Positions 1 through 10,773 of a DNA stretch of 55,718 nt are shown piece after piece. The stretch is from contig PDIP01000094.1 in assembly GCA_002811645.1 (NCBI GenBank), positions 27,590 through 83,307 of the forward strand. Reading direction: 5' to 3'. The translations under genes and the position numbers were made by a program. Position 1 is the stretch's first letter, and the number at the start of each line of letters is the position of its first letter. The notes beneath the pieces were generated by a model. It had not been told where the DNA came from, made no database searches, and saw only the letters and a program-made list of their open reading frames with translations. Source of the stretch: Corallochytrium limacisporum (lineage: Eukaryota; Opisthokonta).

Positions 1-3000
1 GGGGAGATTTGGGTGGGGGTCACAATGAGTGGCGACCCTGCAGGATGGGGGTCACATTTTTATGGCAATGCTTTCACGCTCCTGCATTCAGGCTCCCTAG
101 CATGCAATCCATGCGCACTTATGCACACAACCACAACACATTCTACTTCTCCGCATGTTGGGGCCTTAAGCCGCTATGACGCATTTTCGTCACTCTCGGG
201 GACGAAGCAGCAAGGATTTGATGAATCGAACGATGATGACGGTACCCTACACTTTTGTCTGCAAATGGTTGGTCCCCTGTGATGCCCAGTGTGTACTTAT
301 GTGCAAGAACGATGATGTGGTGGGGCATCTAGATTGTACTCACCCCTTCTTGCTCAGAACAGGAAGCCTTTTAGAGGCATCATGTTTTGTTGGGACATTT
401 TCCTGCTGATTGCCTGCGCGCCCCTTAGATTGTTACTTTGTCACGACAGTGATGTGTCCGTGCCCCGACTGACAACATGGATTCCCCGCCACCAAAAGTG
501 ACCTTGGCCAAAACTCAGGGCGACCACCACACGGAAGCACCTAAGAACAGTCCAACAGAGGCATTCTATAGTGAACATTCCCCCTGTTCAGCTGCCTCGC
601 GGTCAGCTGAACAGTGGAACGTTCGTGTCCAGTGCCTCAGGATAATGTGAAGAAATTTTCTCAGATTTTGTAAAGTGGGGAAGTGACAGTGAGGGAGGGA
701 GAGTGCCCAAGCTTAGGGCTTCAATACACACCGATGACGGGCGATCCCGTGGCACTGTGGCTCTCGTAAACTTCAAGTTTGTCGTGCACATGAGGGGGGC
801 CTAAAGGGCAATGGCATGGATACCAGTATTCAGTGTTTACAAGCATAGGATCAAGATTTGGTCTTGTTTCAAACTCTCTCGTGCGCCTAGATTCGGACTG
901 GGTACGTCTCTTGTGACTCACTGTTTCATTCACGAAACCAATAGCCAACCACCTTTACCAAGTCCATGTTCATCACTGCAATATCTTTTTGTTGGGGCTC
1001 GAGGAGATGTAGCCATTCTGTACCCCGCATTCAGGGTGTTCTGAAGGGAACCGCAAATGTAGAAAGATATCTCCTGTCCTACAGTAGCCCACATCGCTGT
1101 GTGTCCCTGTGGATGGGTGTCCCGAGCTGACATGGTGACCCCTTCATGATTTGCTTTCATTGGGAAGGTTGGTTAAAGGGAGGATGGTAAATGTGTCATC
1201 ACCTCCAGAAAAGTTTGGAGTTGAAACGTCTGGATCTCCCCTCACCTCTGACCAAAGGTGTTTACCGATGTGTGGCTGTCGATTCTCTGGCCACGAACAT
1301 ACTTGACCCAATCTCACCTCGCTGTCGCGAGCATTGTCTCCCAACTCTGTGGTACCCGACGATGCGATGCGGGTAGTACAATGCGATTGCAACAGCTCGT
1401 TTTGCTTCATGAAAATAAACATAAACACCGGGTAGTCCTGACCCAATGCACAAATTCGCGATCGATTCTGGCGCAGTGGCATTCGGCTGGTACCGATCCT
1501 TGACTATGACCTACCGCGCTTCCTAAGTTGTACAGAAAGCGACTGCGGCTTGCCTAGTTTGTTGTACAAGAGGGGGGGCTGTCGCCTGCGCTTGGCCATG
1601 CATACGTCATACATCCGGCGCGTCATCGAAAGCCAGACCAGCTTTCGGGAGAGACGGGACTTTGTGCTATTTGTAAGGAGCCACCATGTAGTCCGGAATA
1701 TCTTCTCCGGTGTACATCCTGCGGTTTGCTGTTTGTCAAGACATCCCAAGTATCTAGAACCCCAGCACAGAGCATACTTATCAACCCGAACTTACCATGG
1801 CAATCCCATACAAGGGGCCACCAAAGACCCACCTAGGGCACATTGTACCTTGTGGGCGTGTCTCTTCCGCTTTTTCATCGAAACTGACAGAGCTCTCCAT
1901 TTTTGCAAAAGCTTTCAAAACTGCTTCATTCTTCACTTCCCTTCATAGACTCAATTTTTGTCCGACATCTTGTTTCACCAACTGCATGGTATTACTTCTG
2001 GAGAAAACGGGATTGGGGTAGATGTATTGGAATTTTCATTCAAAAGCACGCCTGCAAACCCAACGTACTGATATTGAACCGTGTATTGGATTCGCCAGTT
2101 CTCGATGATGCGAATGCTGTTGGTGATGATCATGCAACATTTCCTCTCTGACAAGAATGCACTTTTTTTTGATCCCCCACCCCTTCCCGCAGTAGCAAAA
2201 GCGTAGCTGTCTACCAACGGGTTTGATGGATAGATAGACCAATCCCGTCGTCGCTCAAATATAACCCGCGTACAAAGCCCCACCTCCGCCACAATCATGG
2301 ACCAACATCGTTCCTCTTGTGCAGAAACTTTGAAGTGCGCAATGCATCAATAGTATAGCCGAGCCCGGCTGGGCTAACAGGGCTTAACTTTCAAATCGGC
2401 ACACCATTGTACAACAAGAGATTTGGTACAACAATCTCGGTCCCCCTCCAGAGAATACGGACATCGTCGCGCATGCAGAAGGAGCCGGCGGCGTGAGCAC
2501 ACTCTGGAGCAAGGGACATCCAGCGGATCTATGGACGACAAATATCAACCTTCTGCCCTTCCTCTGCGCTATCCCGGTTTGATACCTTTATTTCAAGGTT
2601 GCTGACTCAACACCTAAACGATTGGACTGTGCCATCAAAAAACAAGGTTTGTATACTAAACATATGCCATTTCTGAGCAGAGCTATGATGACATCAGCTA
2701 TATGAGGTCAACCATAGTTGCGGACAGCATGAGCGCACTGCGCAGGTCATCGGCCCCAATACTCATAGTCCTCACCCTCATCCAAAATATCGCCTGACCA
2801 GGAAAGTAAATTTTTCATCTCAGTACTCAAAGTGCGGTGCACATGGACCACAGCATGATCGAAGTTGAGCGGAGCAAAAAAATTTTACACCCGTAGAGAG
2901 AGCTGCGGACGTATACACGCCGATTTCCTGGGAAAGGTCAATTCAAATTCAGTAATGAATGTACTGCCCACTGCCGAGAAAGATTCGCGCTGACTAGGAC

Positions 3001-4060
3001 GAGAGCGGTTCAGCAAGTGGATGCGAGACCCGCGCGTGTGTCACACTACACACGCACAGCGAGGAAGGGAGGGGAGCGCTTCGACTCCGACCCAGGCACA
3101 TGCGTGCGAACGGTCAAGCGACCCATCCGTTCCCACACTAATATGCACAGTTGTTCTCTTCTTAACCAATACATTTATTATTGAATTCGACTATCTGTTG
3201 GCGTGGATACGTGGGTTCAACATTTCCCCTCTGATCATTATAGTTCTCGGGCCCCCATGTGGTGCCCAAATTTCTTTCTATTTACGTCGTTGTGTTTTGA
3301 TATGTGGTACTAAATGTACCAGATTCCCTGTCACACTGCTAAAAACTGCGAACGAACCGGTAACGGTATTTTGCCCACCCGTCCTCCTCCCCCCCCATGT
3401 GCGCAGCGCTGTGGTTTTCTTGCGGTACTCAAGGAACCGGAACACCGTGGCGTTGTGGCGCCCAGATGATCAGGATGACACATCGATGGCTGCCGCGAAA
3501 ACGTCAGGCAGTCTCTCAGAAGCCGATAGAAATTAATGGCCGTCTGCGGAATATTGGTTCCCGTAGGGCTGGTGCCGCACTGGCCGAAAACAACAAACCA
3601 ACGTAGAACGAAGCTGAAAAAGAACAACACCGCCCCGGCAGAAAGTTTCCTACATTGGGTCGTATTAGTACTGAATATACTAGTGAGAAGTTTGAGAACA
3701 CTTCGTCCCCTGGGATTCTTCTGCCGTCTTTCATAGTGTCTTACTCCCATCCCCCATGTGCCCCGATGGGCTTGAGAACCAAAGGCGAAGGATCTCACCA
3801 TCGTGCTCTGTCGGTCCCAATGGGGCAAAATCAATACTGAATGTACACAGTCCTGGAACGAAAGTAAGAACACGCACGGAGTTTTCCGGGGCGGGTGTCC
3901 GTGGATTTGCGGCGGAGCAGGAGGAAACGAGTGAAAGGGGGGGGGGGGACAAAGAGGTGCCAGAGCGCTCTCTCCTTCCCCCCCTCCCTCCCCTCCTCCC
4001 CCTTTTTCTCTCCTTACCAAAAAGTATCAGACGGTCCACAGACATGGACCAGCCACCGCT

Positions 4061-4101
4061 CCCTCCCGGGGGGACCCCGGGGGGGAGGGAGGGAGGGGGG
4101 G
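4061..4101. repeat. G/C-run inverted repeat with potential G-quadruplex
   Basis: CCCTCCC (4061-4067) can pair with GGGAGGG (4083-4089). The plus strand continues as several runs of three or more G separated by single A, a pattern that could also fold as a G-quadruplex. Confidence 0.5.
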
Positions 4102-5193
4102 AAGGCGCGCTAGTGCACCAATGACTGAGACTGCAAACCTTCAGAAGAGAAATTTTTTAACTCAATTTTCTTTCTTCGTTATTGAATGATCCATCGCTCA
4201 GTGCGATTGTACAAGGCGAAGGAAAAATTCAGTCTTGTAGTCCCGGTCAAAAAGTGAGAGGGACTAGGGCCTTGGATCACCTTTTCACGTACTGCACACA
4301 CCCTTTATTCCTTCCTTCTCCCGATGCTGGCGGTCTGAGATGGTGTGTTTGTAGTACATTGACTATAGAATGACGAGCCCATGCGGAGAGATCAGCAGAC
4401 AAAGCACGTTCCCGTTTCTTATGCCACCTCTCCACTGTTGCCGAATGTCTCGAGCCTGGCGGATTCCTGGAGGTTGCGAGGTAGGGAGTGGAATTTTGTG
4501 TCCATGGCAAGTACTAAACGTACCTGCATTTGGAGATTCGGTGATGGAGTTCGGGTGGGTTGTATCCCTCCTCTGACGTAAATGATCGACTGTGGCCAAG
4601 GCAATGGATGGAGTCAATAGAAGAAAGTTTTTTTTTCGCAAACACCACCAGCTGAGAGGGGAGGCTCCCGTGATGACAAAGTTTGAGAGCCTTGACTTAC
4701 TATAGAATGAGGACTACATAAATGTGGAAGCAAAGCCGAGCAGGGAGCACCAAGAGCTAGTCCCCGCGTGCCCGACCTTCACGGCAGGAATTCACGTCAA
4801 ATACCCGACAAGAAAATTCTTTTTCTTCGTTTGTTTTTGTTCTATTCTGCCCCTGTACCCTCTCATTCGCACCCAGAAAGTCCATATTTACAAACCTCAG
4901 CATTGTGAGGGTCCGTCCAGTTGGAAAAAAAAAACAAGAAAAATATTAAACACTCTCCAGGCTCCCCGCTGCGCCAATTCGCAAAGCGCGAGTGGCTGGA
5001 CGGCAGAGAGACGAAGCAGAGGGGAAGCGGGAGGAAGGAGAGAGAGTTTCAGTACAAACCAAATAAGCCTCACTGTGTCAGAAATATGTATACATTAAGT
5101 ACCGATGTTGTGACCGCCACATGCCGCGTGGCTAGGAAAAGTTTTCAGCCCGGGTCAAACAGCTTTCGAAGTTTGTGGAGGAAACAGCCGCCC

Positions 5194-5216
5194 CCCCCCC
5201 TCGGGCCGAGGGGGGG
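5194..5216. repeat. perfect 11-bp G/C inverted repeat
   Basis: CCCCCCCTCGG (5194-5204) and CCGAGGGGGGG (5206-5216) are exact reverse complements around a single central G. It is the longest perfect example I saw of the C-run/G-run hairpins that recur in the spacers of this window. Confidence 0.7.
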
Positions 5217-5657
5217 TGTGGTGAATGAGAATCCCCGGAGTGCCTTCTCCCGCTTCTTACAGGACAAGTGAGAGACCAACAGCGGCGGCAGCTGCGCAAT
5301 CAATACATTTAATACCACACACACATCTTCACCGAATGGTAGTGGTAGGAAATATTTTCCGGACCGGAACTAGCCAGAGAGTGAAGCCCAGGGCTTGGAG
5401 GGGGCCCAAACCAAAAAAAAAAATGGGGCGGGAGGGGATAGCGAGACAGCGCGGGCAGGGGACCACACGCACCAAAATCGAAAGATGGTCGGCCGACCCG
5501 TTAATTGGGCCGTTAAACTTTCATTGCGTCAACAGCTGTTACCCGTTCGGATCTTTGGTGTCTTCATGGTAATAACAAAGGCGGCAAAACAGAAACGGCC
5601 ACTTTGGCGCACTACTACCAACTTGTTTTTGGGGTCCTACTTTTGTTTGTGTTGTGT

Positions 5658-5728
5658 CGTGTGTGTCGTGTGTGTCGTGTGTGTCGTGTGTGTCGTGTGT
5701 GTCGTGTGTGTCGTGTGTGTCGTGTGTG

Positions 5729-5782
<54 letters not shown>
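5658..5782. repeat. 9-bp minisatellite passing into (GT)n microsatellite
   Basis: The unit CGTGTGTGT repeats with an exact period of 9 (C at 5658, 5667, 5676, 5685, 5694, 5703, 5712, 5721, 5730) and then continues as uninterrupted GT to about 5782. Because 9 is a multiple of three, all frames stay open across it, so the open frames here are artefacts of the repeat. Confidence 0.95.
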
Positions 5783-5785
<3 letters not shown>

Positions 5786-6844
5786 GTTCCGGGTTTTTTT
5801 TTTCTACCCCAAAGGGAGAGAGGTGAGAAGTAAAGGGAGAAGGAGAGCAAGAGAAACGAGGTGGTGGGGAAGGGGGGGGGACGGCGGCCTCATGAGTTTT
5901 GTGTCAGCTCCAGGGAGAGAAGGCGAGGAGGAGGAGGCCTCGCGGGAGGGGGGCCTACCTAGCGGCTTGCATGCACACTCCCGGCCTAGCACGCCTTGTG
6001 CTCATTTGATTGGGGTGCCATACTGTGTTGCAAGGGCCAGTGTCTGGTAATTTCATAGTGAGCGTACCACAGATCGGGAACGGGTGAAATCGAAAAGAAA
6101 CAACATGCACCTGGGGGGGGGGAGGCGCGCAAAAATGTCTCTGCGACGAAAAACCCGGGATGGGCCCACCGATCTTCATAGTGAACGTACTGAAGTCGTA
6201 AAATATCCAGAACCGGGCAGGCCGCTGGCTTGGTATCACGAAAGGGTTCACCATATAGGTCTTCCAAAATCACAGTATCGATCACTCATATTAATTACCT
6301 CATGGTTTTTCCGTTTGACAATATACCTATGCCGTTCAGGGCTGCAGTACGGCACGGGTCGGGCTTACAATTTGTTCAGGAAGTAAAGACAAAAAAGGCT
6401 GCGAACGTCTGGTCTCGATCCCATACTGAATATAGTGCCATAGTTCGGGAGTCCAAAAAAAATCCATCCAGGAACACCCGGTGTGCCACAGTGGTAGGTG
6501 TGTCTTGGAAGGCGGACGAAGGGGACCCCAGCCCTCGGCGGTTGGATGCCTCCGAGCTTCTCGAGATTCTTAATTTCCTCAGCCTGGTGCGGTACAAAGT
6601 GTATGGCAGGCCGCTCCCCGCGGGGGAAGGAAAAGGGGAGAAGGAGGGGAAGGAGGGGAGGGGGAGGCAGGGAAAAGGGGAGGGCGAGGCCGAATGTGGT
6701 CCGGGTTGCAGGGTGGTGTGTACGTGTATTTTGAAAAAGGCTAGGGGAGGGGGGGGGAGGCAAAACAAAAAATGGTTCCGGGCTGACCCCTGTGTTTGAC
6801 CAAAGACAGCGAGAATATTGGGGGGGGGGGCAAGTGGGAGGGGG

Positions 6845-6863
6845 AGAGAGAGAGAGAGAGAGA
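6845..6863. repeat. (GA)n microsatellite
   Basis: About nine GA units sit inside a longer purine tract and are followed by a C-run/G-run junction (6872-6888). Confidence 0.85.
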
Positions 6864-7453
6864 CCCAGCGGGCCCCCCGGGGGGGGGGTCCAACACCAAA
6901 AAGAAAAGGAAAGAAACCTTTTTTTTTGCCGTCCCCCTTTCACTCTCCCCTCCCCCATTTCTCTTCTGAGGAAATTTGGAGGAGGAAGCGACGGAGAGTT
7001 CAGAGGACCATTGTAACCAAAAAAAATTAAGAGCTATTGCGCATCAAATGCGAATGGTTATGCAGTGGCTGCGTGACCTTGCCCCTTGCATCAATAAAGA
7101 ACACCAGCATTCAGTGACCAAGAAAAAGTTGTGTTTATTGTACGGGTGAGCAGACAAGGACATGGAGACTTGGGTGCTACTTGAAAGTGCATACGTAGGA
7201 AATCAAGCATCAGTACCTTTTTAAGCTCCATTAGAAATATCGACGGAGGACTGTGAGGAAGTCATAGTTAAGTTGAGCGAAAGACCAAACAAGAGAAGAA
7301 CAACATATTCAAGGGTTAAACAATGTGCAGTTCTATTCAGACGGCCTTATAAGAGAAAGAAGATAAACTGTGTTGGTTGTTTATTGAAATCACGGATACA
7401 AAGGGAGTAAATTTTCATACGTTTTAAAGAATTTTTCCATCATCTCTGGGCCA

Positions 7454-9910
7454 ATGCCTATGAACACAACATCCAAGATGACGGGTGGACTCTTTAACGA
7501 TTTCAGCTTCAACCACTCGCCACAATATGACCGAGATCTGAATCTCGAAGACATTGACGCGCTTTTAAAGGGTACAGCCTCTAAGCAGCACCACCACCAG
7601 CAGCAGCAGCAGCAGCATGCGACCGCCGCCGGTCTCAATGGCAATGGACCGGTTCACCCAGCAGCAGCAAACGGAGGAGTACCAAAGAAGGGGGATACAC
7701 TTAACGCTTTGCGTTTCTTTAATGACAGCACCCGCAACAGTAACAACGGCTCCAGGCCAATTACCCTGAACCAGTTTGGTGCTGGCCAGTCACTTGGCGG
7801 CACCGCTGTCGACGTGGACCCGACCCGCCTGGGTATTGACACAATGGCGTTTGGTCCAGGTTCGTCGGCTGGCAATATCTTTGCCCACGATGATCCCCTC
7901 GGAAATACACTAATCGATGATGTGGTTGGTCCCTCGGAGACCTTCGAGGGTTCCTTCAACCCTTGGGACCTCTTTGACGGTGGAGAAATGAGTAGTGCAT
8001 CCCCTGGCAGCCCCACACTGCAGAACTTCAGCCAAGAACCCCTCTTTGGCTTTGATGACATCTTTAATTCAGGCGGTAACAAGAAGGCAGCTGAAAACAA
8101 CCTGTTCCTTCCTGGGGCCGCCGCCTCAGCACGATCTGGACTTGCAGTTTCCGGCGCTGGTCGCAAGAGGAAGCTTAGCCAAACCCAGTCGATGCCCGAT
8201 GCTGGCCGCCTTCTGGAAGACATGGGCTTCCATGGCGCTCCCCTCACTCGTTCTGAGGATACCAACCTTATGTGGCAGCAGCAACAGAGACAGATGCAGA
8301 TGAAGCAAAAACAGGAACTTGATGAACAGAAGTACGGTGGTGCAAGCAGCGGGACCTCAGCAGCAGCCGCTTCAGCGGCCGGTGGGTCTACCCAGCACCT
8401 TGGCGCAGGCGCCTCATCCGTCGCCTCGACCACGGTTGGTCCGGGACACGGCAGTGGCCTGTTTGACCCTCTGCAGCGGCGCACCACCGGATCTCCGGGT
8501 CCCTTCAATCAGCAGAGCCCTGGAGCACGGGCACCCCCCCGCATCGGATCTCCCATTGCCTCACCACGCAGTGTGGTGAGCAACCGGTCAGAAAGCCAGA
8601 GTGATGTACAGCGCCTGGATCCCTCTGGTAAGGACACTCGCAACCCCGAGGACCAGCAGAAGTTGATTCCTCTGGTGCGCAGCACTCTGATGACCAACCG
8701 TCGCGCCCTGGAGCGCCGCACTCTGATCCTGCGGAACCCTCGCGTGACTCAAAAGTCATACGGTACAGAGAAGCGTTTCTGCTGCCCGCCTCCTACCGCC
8801 CACTTTGTTGGTGACGGCTGGACTGGTGGTGTTGACCTCACCATGGCAGTTGGTGATGACGCAGAACCGCAGAGGATTGTAGTGGACGAGGACGGCCGGG
8901 CCATTGCAAAGAACCTCTACGTCAGCGACAAGGAAGGCCGTCGAGCCTTCCCTGTCAAAGCCGACATTTGCACTCCACAGGGACTCAAGGTGGGGGTCTT
9001 TGAATCCAAGCCCATCAAGGTCATTTCCAAGCCGTCCAAGAAGAAGCAAAGCAGCAAGAGTAGTGATCTGAGCATCTTTTCGGGAACTGAGGTGTCTCTC
9101 TTCAACCGTCTGCGCAGCCAAACTGTGAGCACCAAGTATCTCACGGTCGCACAGTCGGGTCATGGCGAAGGCCAGCGCGGCCGCAATATGACATTGCAGG
9201 CAGACAACACTCGTTGGACCTCTTTCCGTCTGCACACTGTCGATCCGGACCAGGATGATATGTTTGTGCCCAACATTGCCCTGCGCTATGGTCACCACGT
9301 AGTTCTTGAGTGCCCGGAGACTGGCATGCGCAGCTGCACCATGCTGCTTCTCAAGGTTGACAAGGGTCAGGTCTATGCCAAGGGTAACGAACCCGTGAGC
9401 CAGCTGCACAAGGTTGCATTCGCAGTTCCTGCCAGCTCTGGCGGTGGCATTCACGGCGGGTTCCTGGGAGTGAGCAGCGAGGATGTAATCATTGTTGATA
9501 ACGACGGCTCCGGTAAGGTTTCTGATTCTGCCACCTGGACCATTACCAGCACGGACACGGCGCAATATTCGTTCTATGTGCCTTCCTGGCCACCGTCGGA
9601 ACCCCTCACTCCCGCCCCCTTCGTTGACGTGGTCCGCGTGCAGGGCTCCACTGTTGAATTACACGGCCAGAACCTTTCCCGAGATCTGCAGGTCTGGTTC
9701 GATGCTGTACCAGCAACAACAATCTTCCGCAGTAAGGAGTACATTATTTGTGTGCCTCCACGCTGCATTGAGGTAACCGATGGACGCATGCGGTACCCGC
9801 CAGGTCCCGACCCACTCGAGGTTCGCTTGACTCTGGTTCGTGACAATGGTGTTATCTTTGACACCGGCAAGGTGTACTCATACATGCCACAACCTCGTGC
9901 GTTCTTCTAA
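7454..9910 (+). CDS. CSL-family transcription factor (RBP-Jk / Su(H) / Lag-1)
   Basis: 818 residues, no intron. CSL proteins bind YGTGGGAA DNA and in animals are the nuclear end of Notch signalling. The CSL core spans about residues 404-815: an N-terminal Rel-like domain with the hallmark KSYGTEKRF and CPPP, then ISKPSKKKQS and LFNRLRSQTVST leading into the beta-trefoil domain, and a C-terminal IPT/TIG domain ending in VTLVRDNG-like sequence (here LTLVRDNGVIFDTG). About 400 residues precede the core and look disordered: a His/Gln run (about 46-55), a possible nuclear signal RKRK (237-240), and acidic-aromatic motifs at 168-176 and 196-205. The start is the first ATG of the frame; ATGs at residues 3 and 9 are alternatives. 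The long N-terminus resembles unicellular and fungal CSL proteins more than vertebrate RBPJ. An ATTAAA at 10043-10048 may be its poly(A) signal. Confidence 0.96.
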   Translation: MPMNTTSKMTGGLFNDFSFNHSPQYDRDLNLEDIDALLKGTASKQHHHQQQQQQHATAAGLNGNGPVHPAAANGGVPKKGDTLNALRFFNDSTRNSNNGSRPITLNQFGAGQSLGGTAVDVDPTRLGIDTMAFGPGSSAGNIFAHDDPLGNTLIDDVVGPSETFEGSFNPWDLFDGGEMSSASPGSPTLQNFSQEPLFGFDDIFNSGGNKKAAENNLFLPGAAASARSGLAVSGAGRKRKLSQTQSMPDAGRLLEDMGFHGAPLTRSEDTNLMWQQQQRQMQMKQKQELDEQKYGGASSGTSAAAASAAGGSTQHLGAGASSVASTTVGPGHGSGLFDPLQRRTTGSPGPFNQQSPGARAPPRIGSPIASPRSVVSNRSESQSDVQRLDPSGKDTRNPEDQQKLIPLVRSTLMTNRRALERRTLILRNPRVTQKSYGTEKRFCCPPPTAHFVGDGWTGGVDLTMAVGDDAEPQRIVVDEDGRAIAKNLYVSDKEGRRAFPVKADICTPQGLKVGVFESKPIKVISKPSKKKQSSKSSDLSIFSGTEVSLFNRLRSQTVSTKYLTVAQSGHGEGQRGRNMTLQADNTRWTSFRLHTVDPDQDDMFVPNIALRYGHHVVLECPETGMRSCTMLLLKVDKGQVYAKGNEPVSQLHKVAFAVPASSGGGIHGGFLGVSSEDVIIVDNDGSGKVSDSATWTITSTDTAQYSFYVPSWPPSEPLTPAPFVDVVRVQGSTVELHGQNLSRDLQVWFDAVPATTIFRSKEYIICVPPRCIEVTDGRMRYPPGPDPLEVRLTLVRDNGVIFDTGKVYSYMPQPRAFF

Positions 9911-10773
9911 TTGTCCGGGATATGGTGACAAAGTAGTGTTCACCCAGTTCTTTGCCCCTTCGGAACGTCACAAGTCATATCATAAGACAGAGACAAAGAA
10001 AATGGTCAAGGCATTGACTCTGTGTACATGCCACACCAAATCATTAAAAGTATAAGATTTCGTTTAACTCAAAGTTTGTTAGAATATCGCGCCATCGCAT
10101 GGTCCGACCACCTTGTCACTTGGAAATTTCCTGCCAGAAGTTGTGTGTGCGGACGTGTATTAGAAAGCCGGCTCCGGCCGAACCCGGACCACATTGAAAT
10201 TTGGCCGAATATTCCTGCTCACCGCTTCCCAATGTACATTGCATTTCTATACAAACCCAGAGCAGGCTGATCAACCCCACCCATAATGGAGGGGTAGGGA
10301 GCCAGGGGTGGGGAGCGGAGCGGTAAGGGAGACAAGGGGAAGTAAGGGTGAGAAACAGTGGGAGAGTTGGATCACGGGGGGAACGGGACCGGGCCCGAAA
10401 ACACCCCGGGGGGAAAATAATGGGCAAGGGGAACCGACCCTCCAAAGAGCGAGGCGGCCGGCCGGGGGAGGGGGTTGGGGGGATGGGGTGGAGAGGGACG
10501 ATCGAGGAAACACACAGGGAGCCGGTGGAGATGGGCCACCGCGAGCCGGTGGAGGAGAGCGATCCACCTGAAGCATATCTACGGTTCGAAGGAGCTTTTG
10601 CCTGGTGGGGAGAAGGGGGAGGGGAGGGGGGGGGGAAGGAGAAATAAAAAAAGTAAAACGCCAGTGCGGAAGTGGGGGGGTACCCGAACTAAGTTCTTGG
10701 GAAGCACATGAAAAATTAGCGATTAGGACGAATGGTACAATCGTTGGACCTATTTTCTTCACTCCTTTATCGT
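9911..10773. other. convergent spacer between CSL and HERC genes
   Basis: This is the shared 3' flank of two convergent genes. 10280-10680 is a G-rich purine tract with two copies of AGCCGGTGGAG about 25 bp apart (near 10519 and 10544) and a CCCCGGGGGG junction near 10397. I see no gene. Confidence 0.6.

Larger units (their letters stand above)
2952..6435. repeat. cluster of near-palindromic TAS-TNAAY-RTA motifs
   Basis: Seven sites match TAS-TNAAY-RTA exactly: 3308-3318 (inside the perfect inverted repeat GGTAC-TAAAT-GTACC, 3306-3320), 3669-3679, 3835-3845, 4512-4522 (GTAC-TAAAC-GTAC), 5091-5101 on the minus strand, 6179-6189 and 6424-6434. Close variants lie at 2952-2964 (GTAA-TGAAT-GTAC) and 6056-6068 (TAG-TGAGC-GTACC). 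The shape is two short arms around a 5-nt spacer, as in a site for a dimeric DNA-binding protein. Function is unknown. Confidence 0.55.
1..7453. other. gene-free stretch rich in low-complexity DNA
   Basis: I find no protein I recognise on either strand. The open frames are short, rich in Pro, Arg, Gly and Cys, and overlap one another in several frames, as expected of low-complexity DNA. The stretch holds long purine or pyrimidine tracts (about 3940-4110, 5800-5960, 6600-6760, 6830-6870), G or C runs of 8-12, a minisatellite at 5658-5782 and a cluster of near-palindromic motifs from 2952 to 6435. An AATAAA lies at 7093-7098 and could end an unrecognised plus-strand transcript. A noncoding RNA or a fast-evolving gene with introns cannot be excluded. 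Confidence 0.6.

Noticed and set aside
1465-1500. tRNA-like A box TGGCGCAGTGG near 1468
   Set aside because: A GGTaCcGATCC partial B box follows only about 10 nt later and no cloverleaf arms pair.
1504-1832. Copia-type RNase H or reverse transcriptase remnant on the minus strand
   Set aside because: The vague RRRYSG...GGS resemblance needs several frameshifts and lacks the catalytic DD or ADW motifs, so it is not supportable.
5395-6050. 143- and 148-codon frames with RVC or VCV repeats
   Set aside because: They are translations of the 9-bp and GT repeats and would be open in any frame.
7654-9565. Two long antisense frames (284 and 269 codons) across the CSL gene
   Set aside because: They lie on the opposite strand of clearly conserved CSL sequence and have Pro/Ser/Cys-rich or featureless composition.
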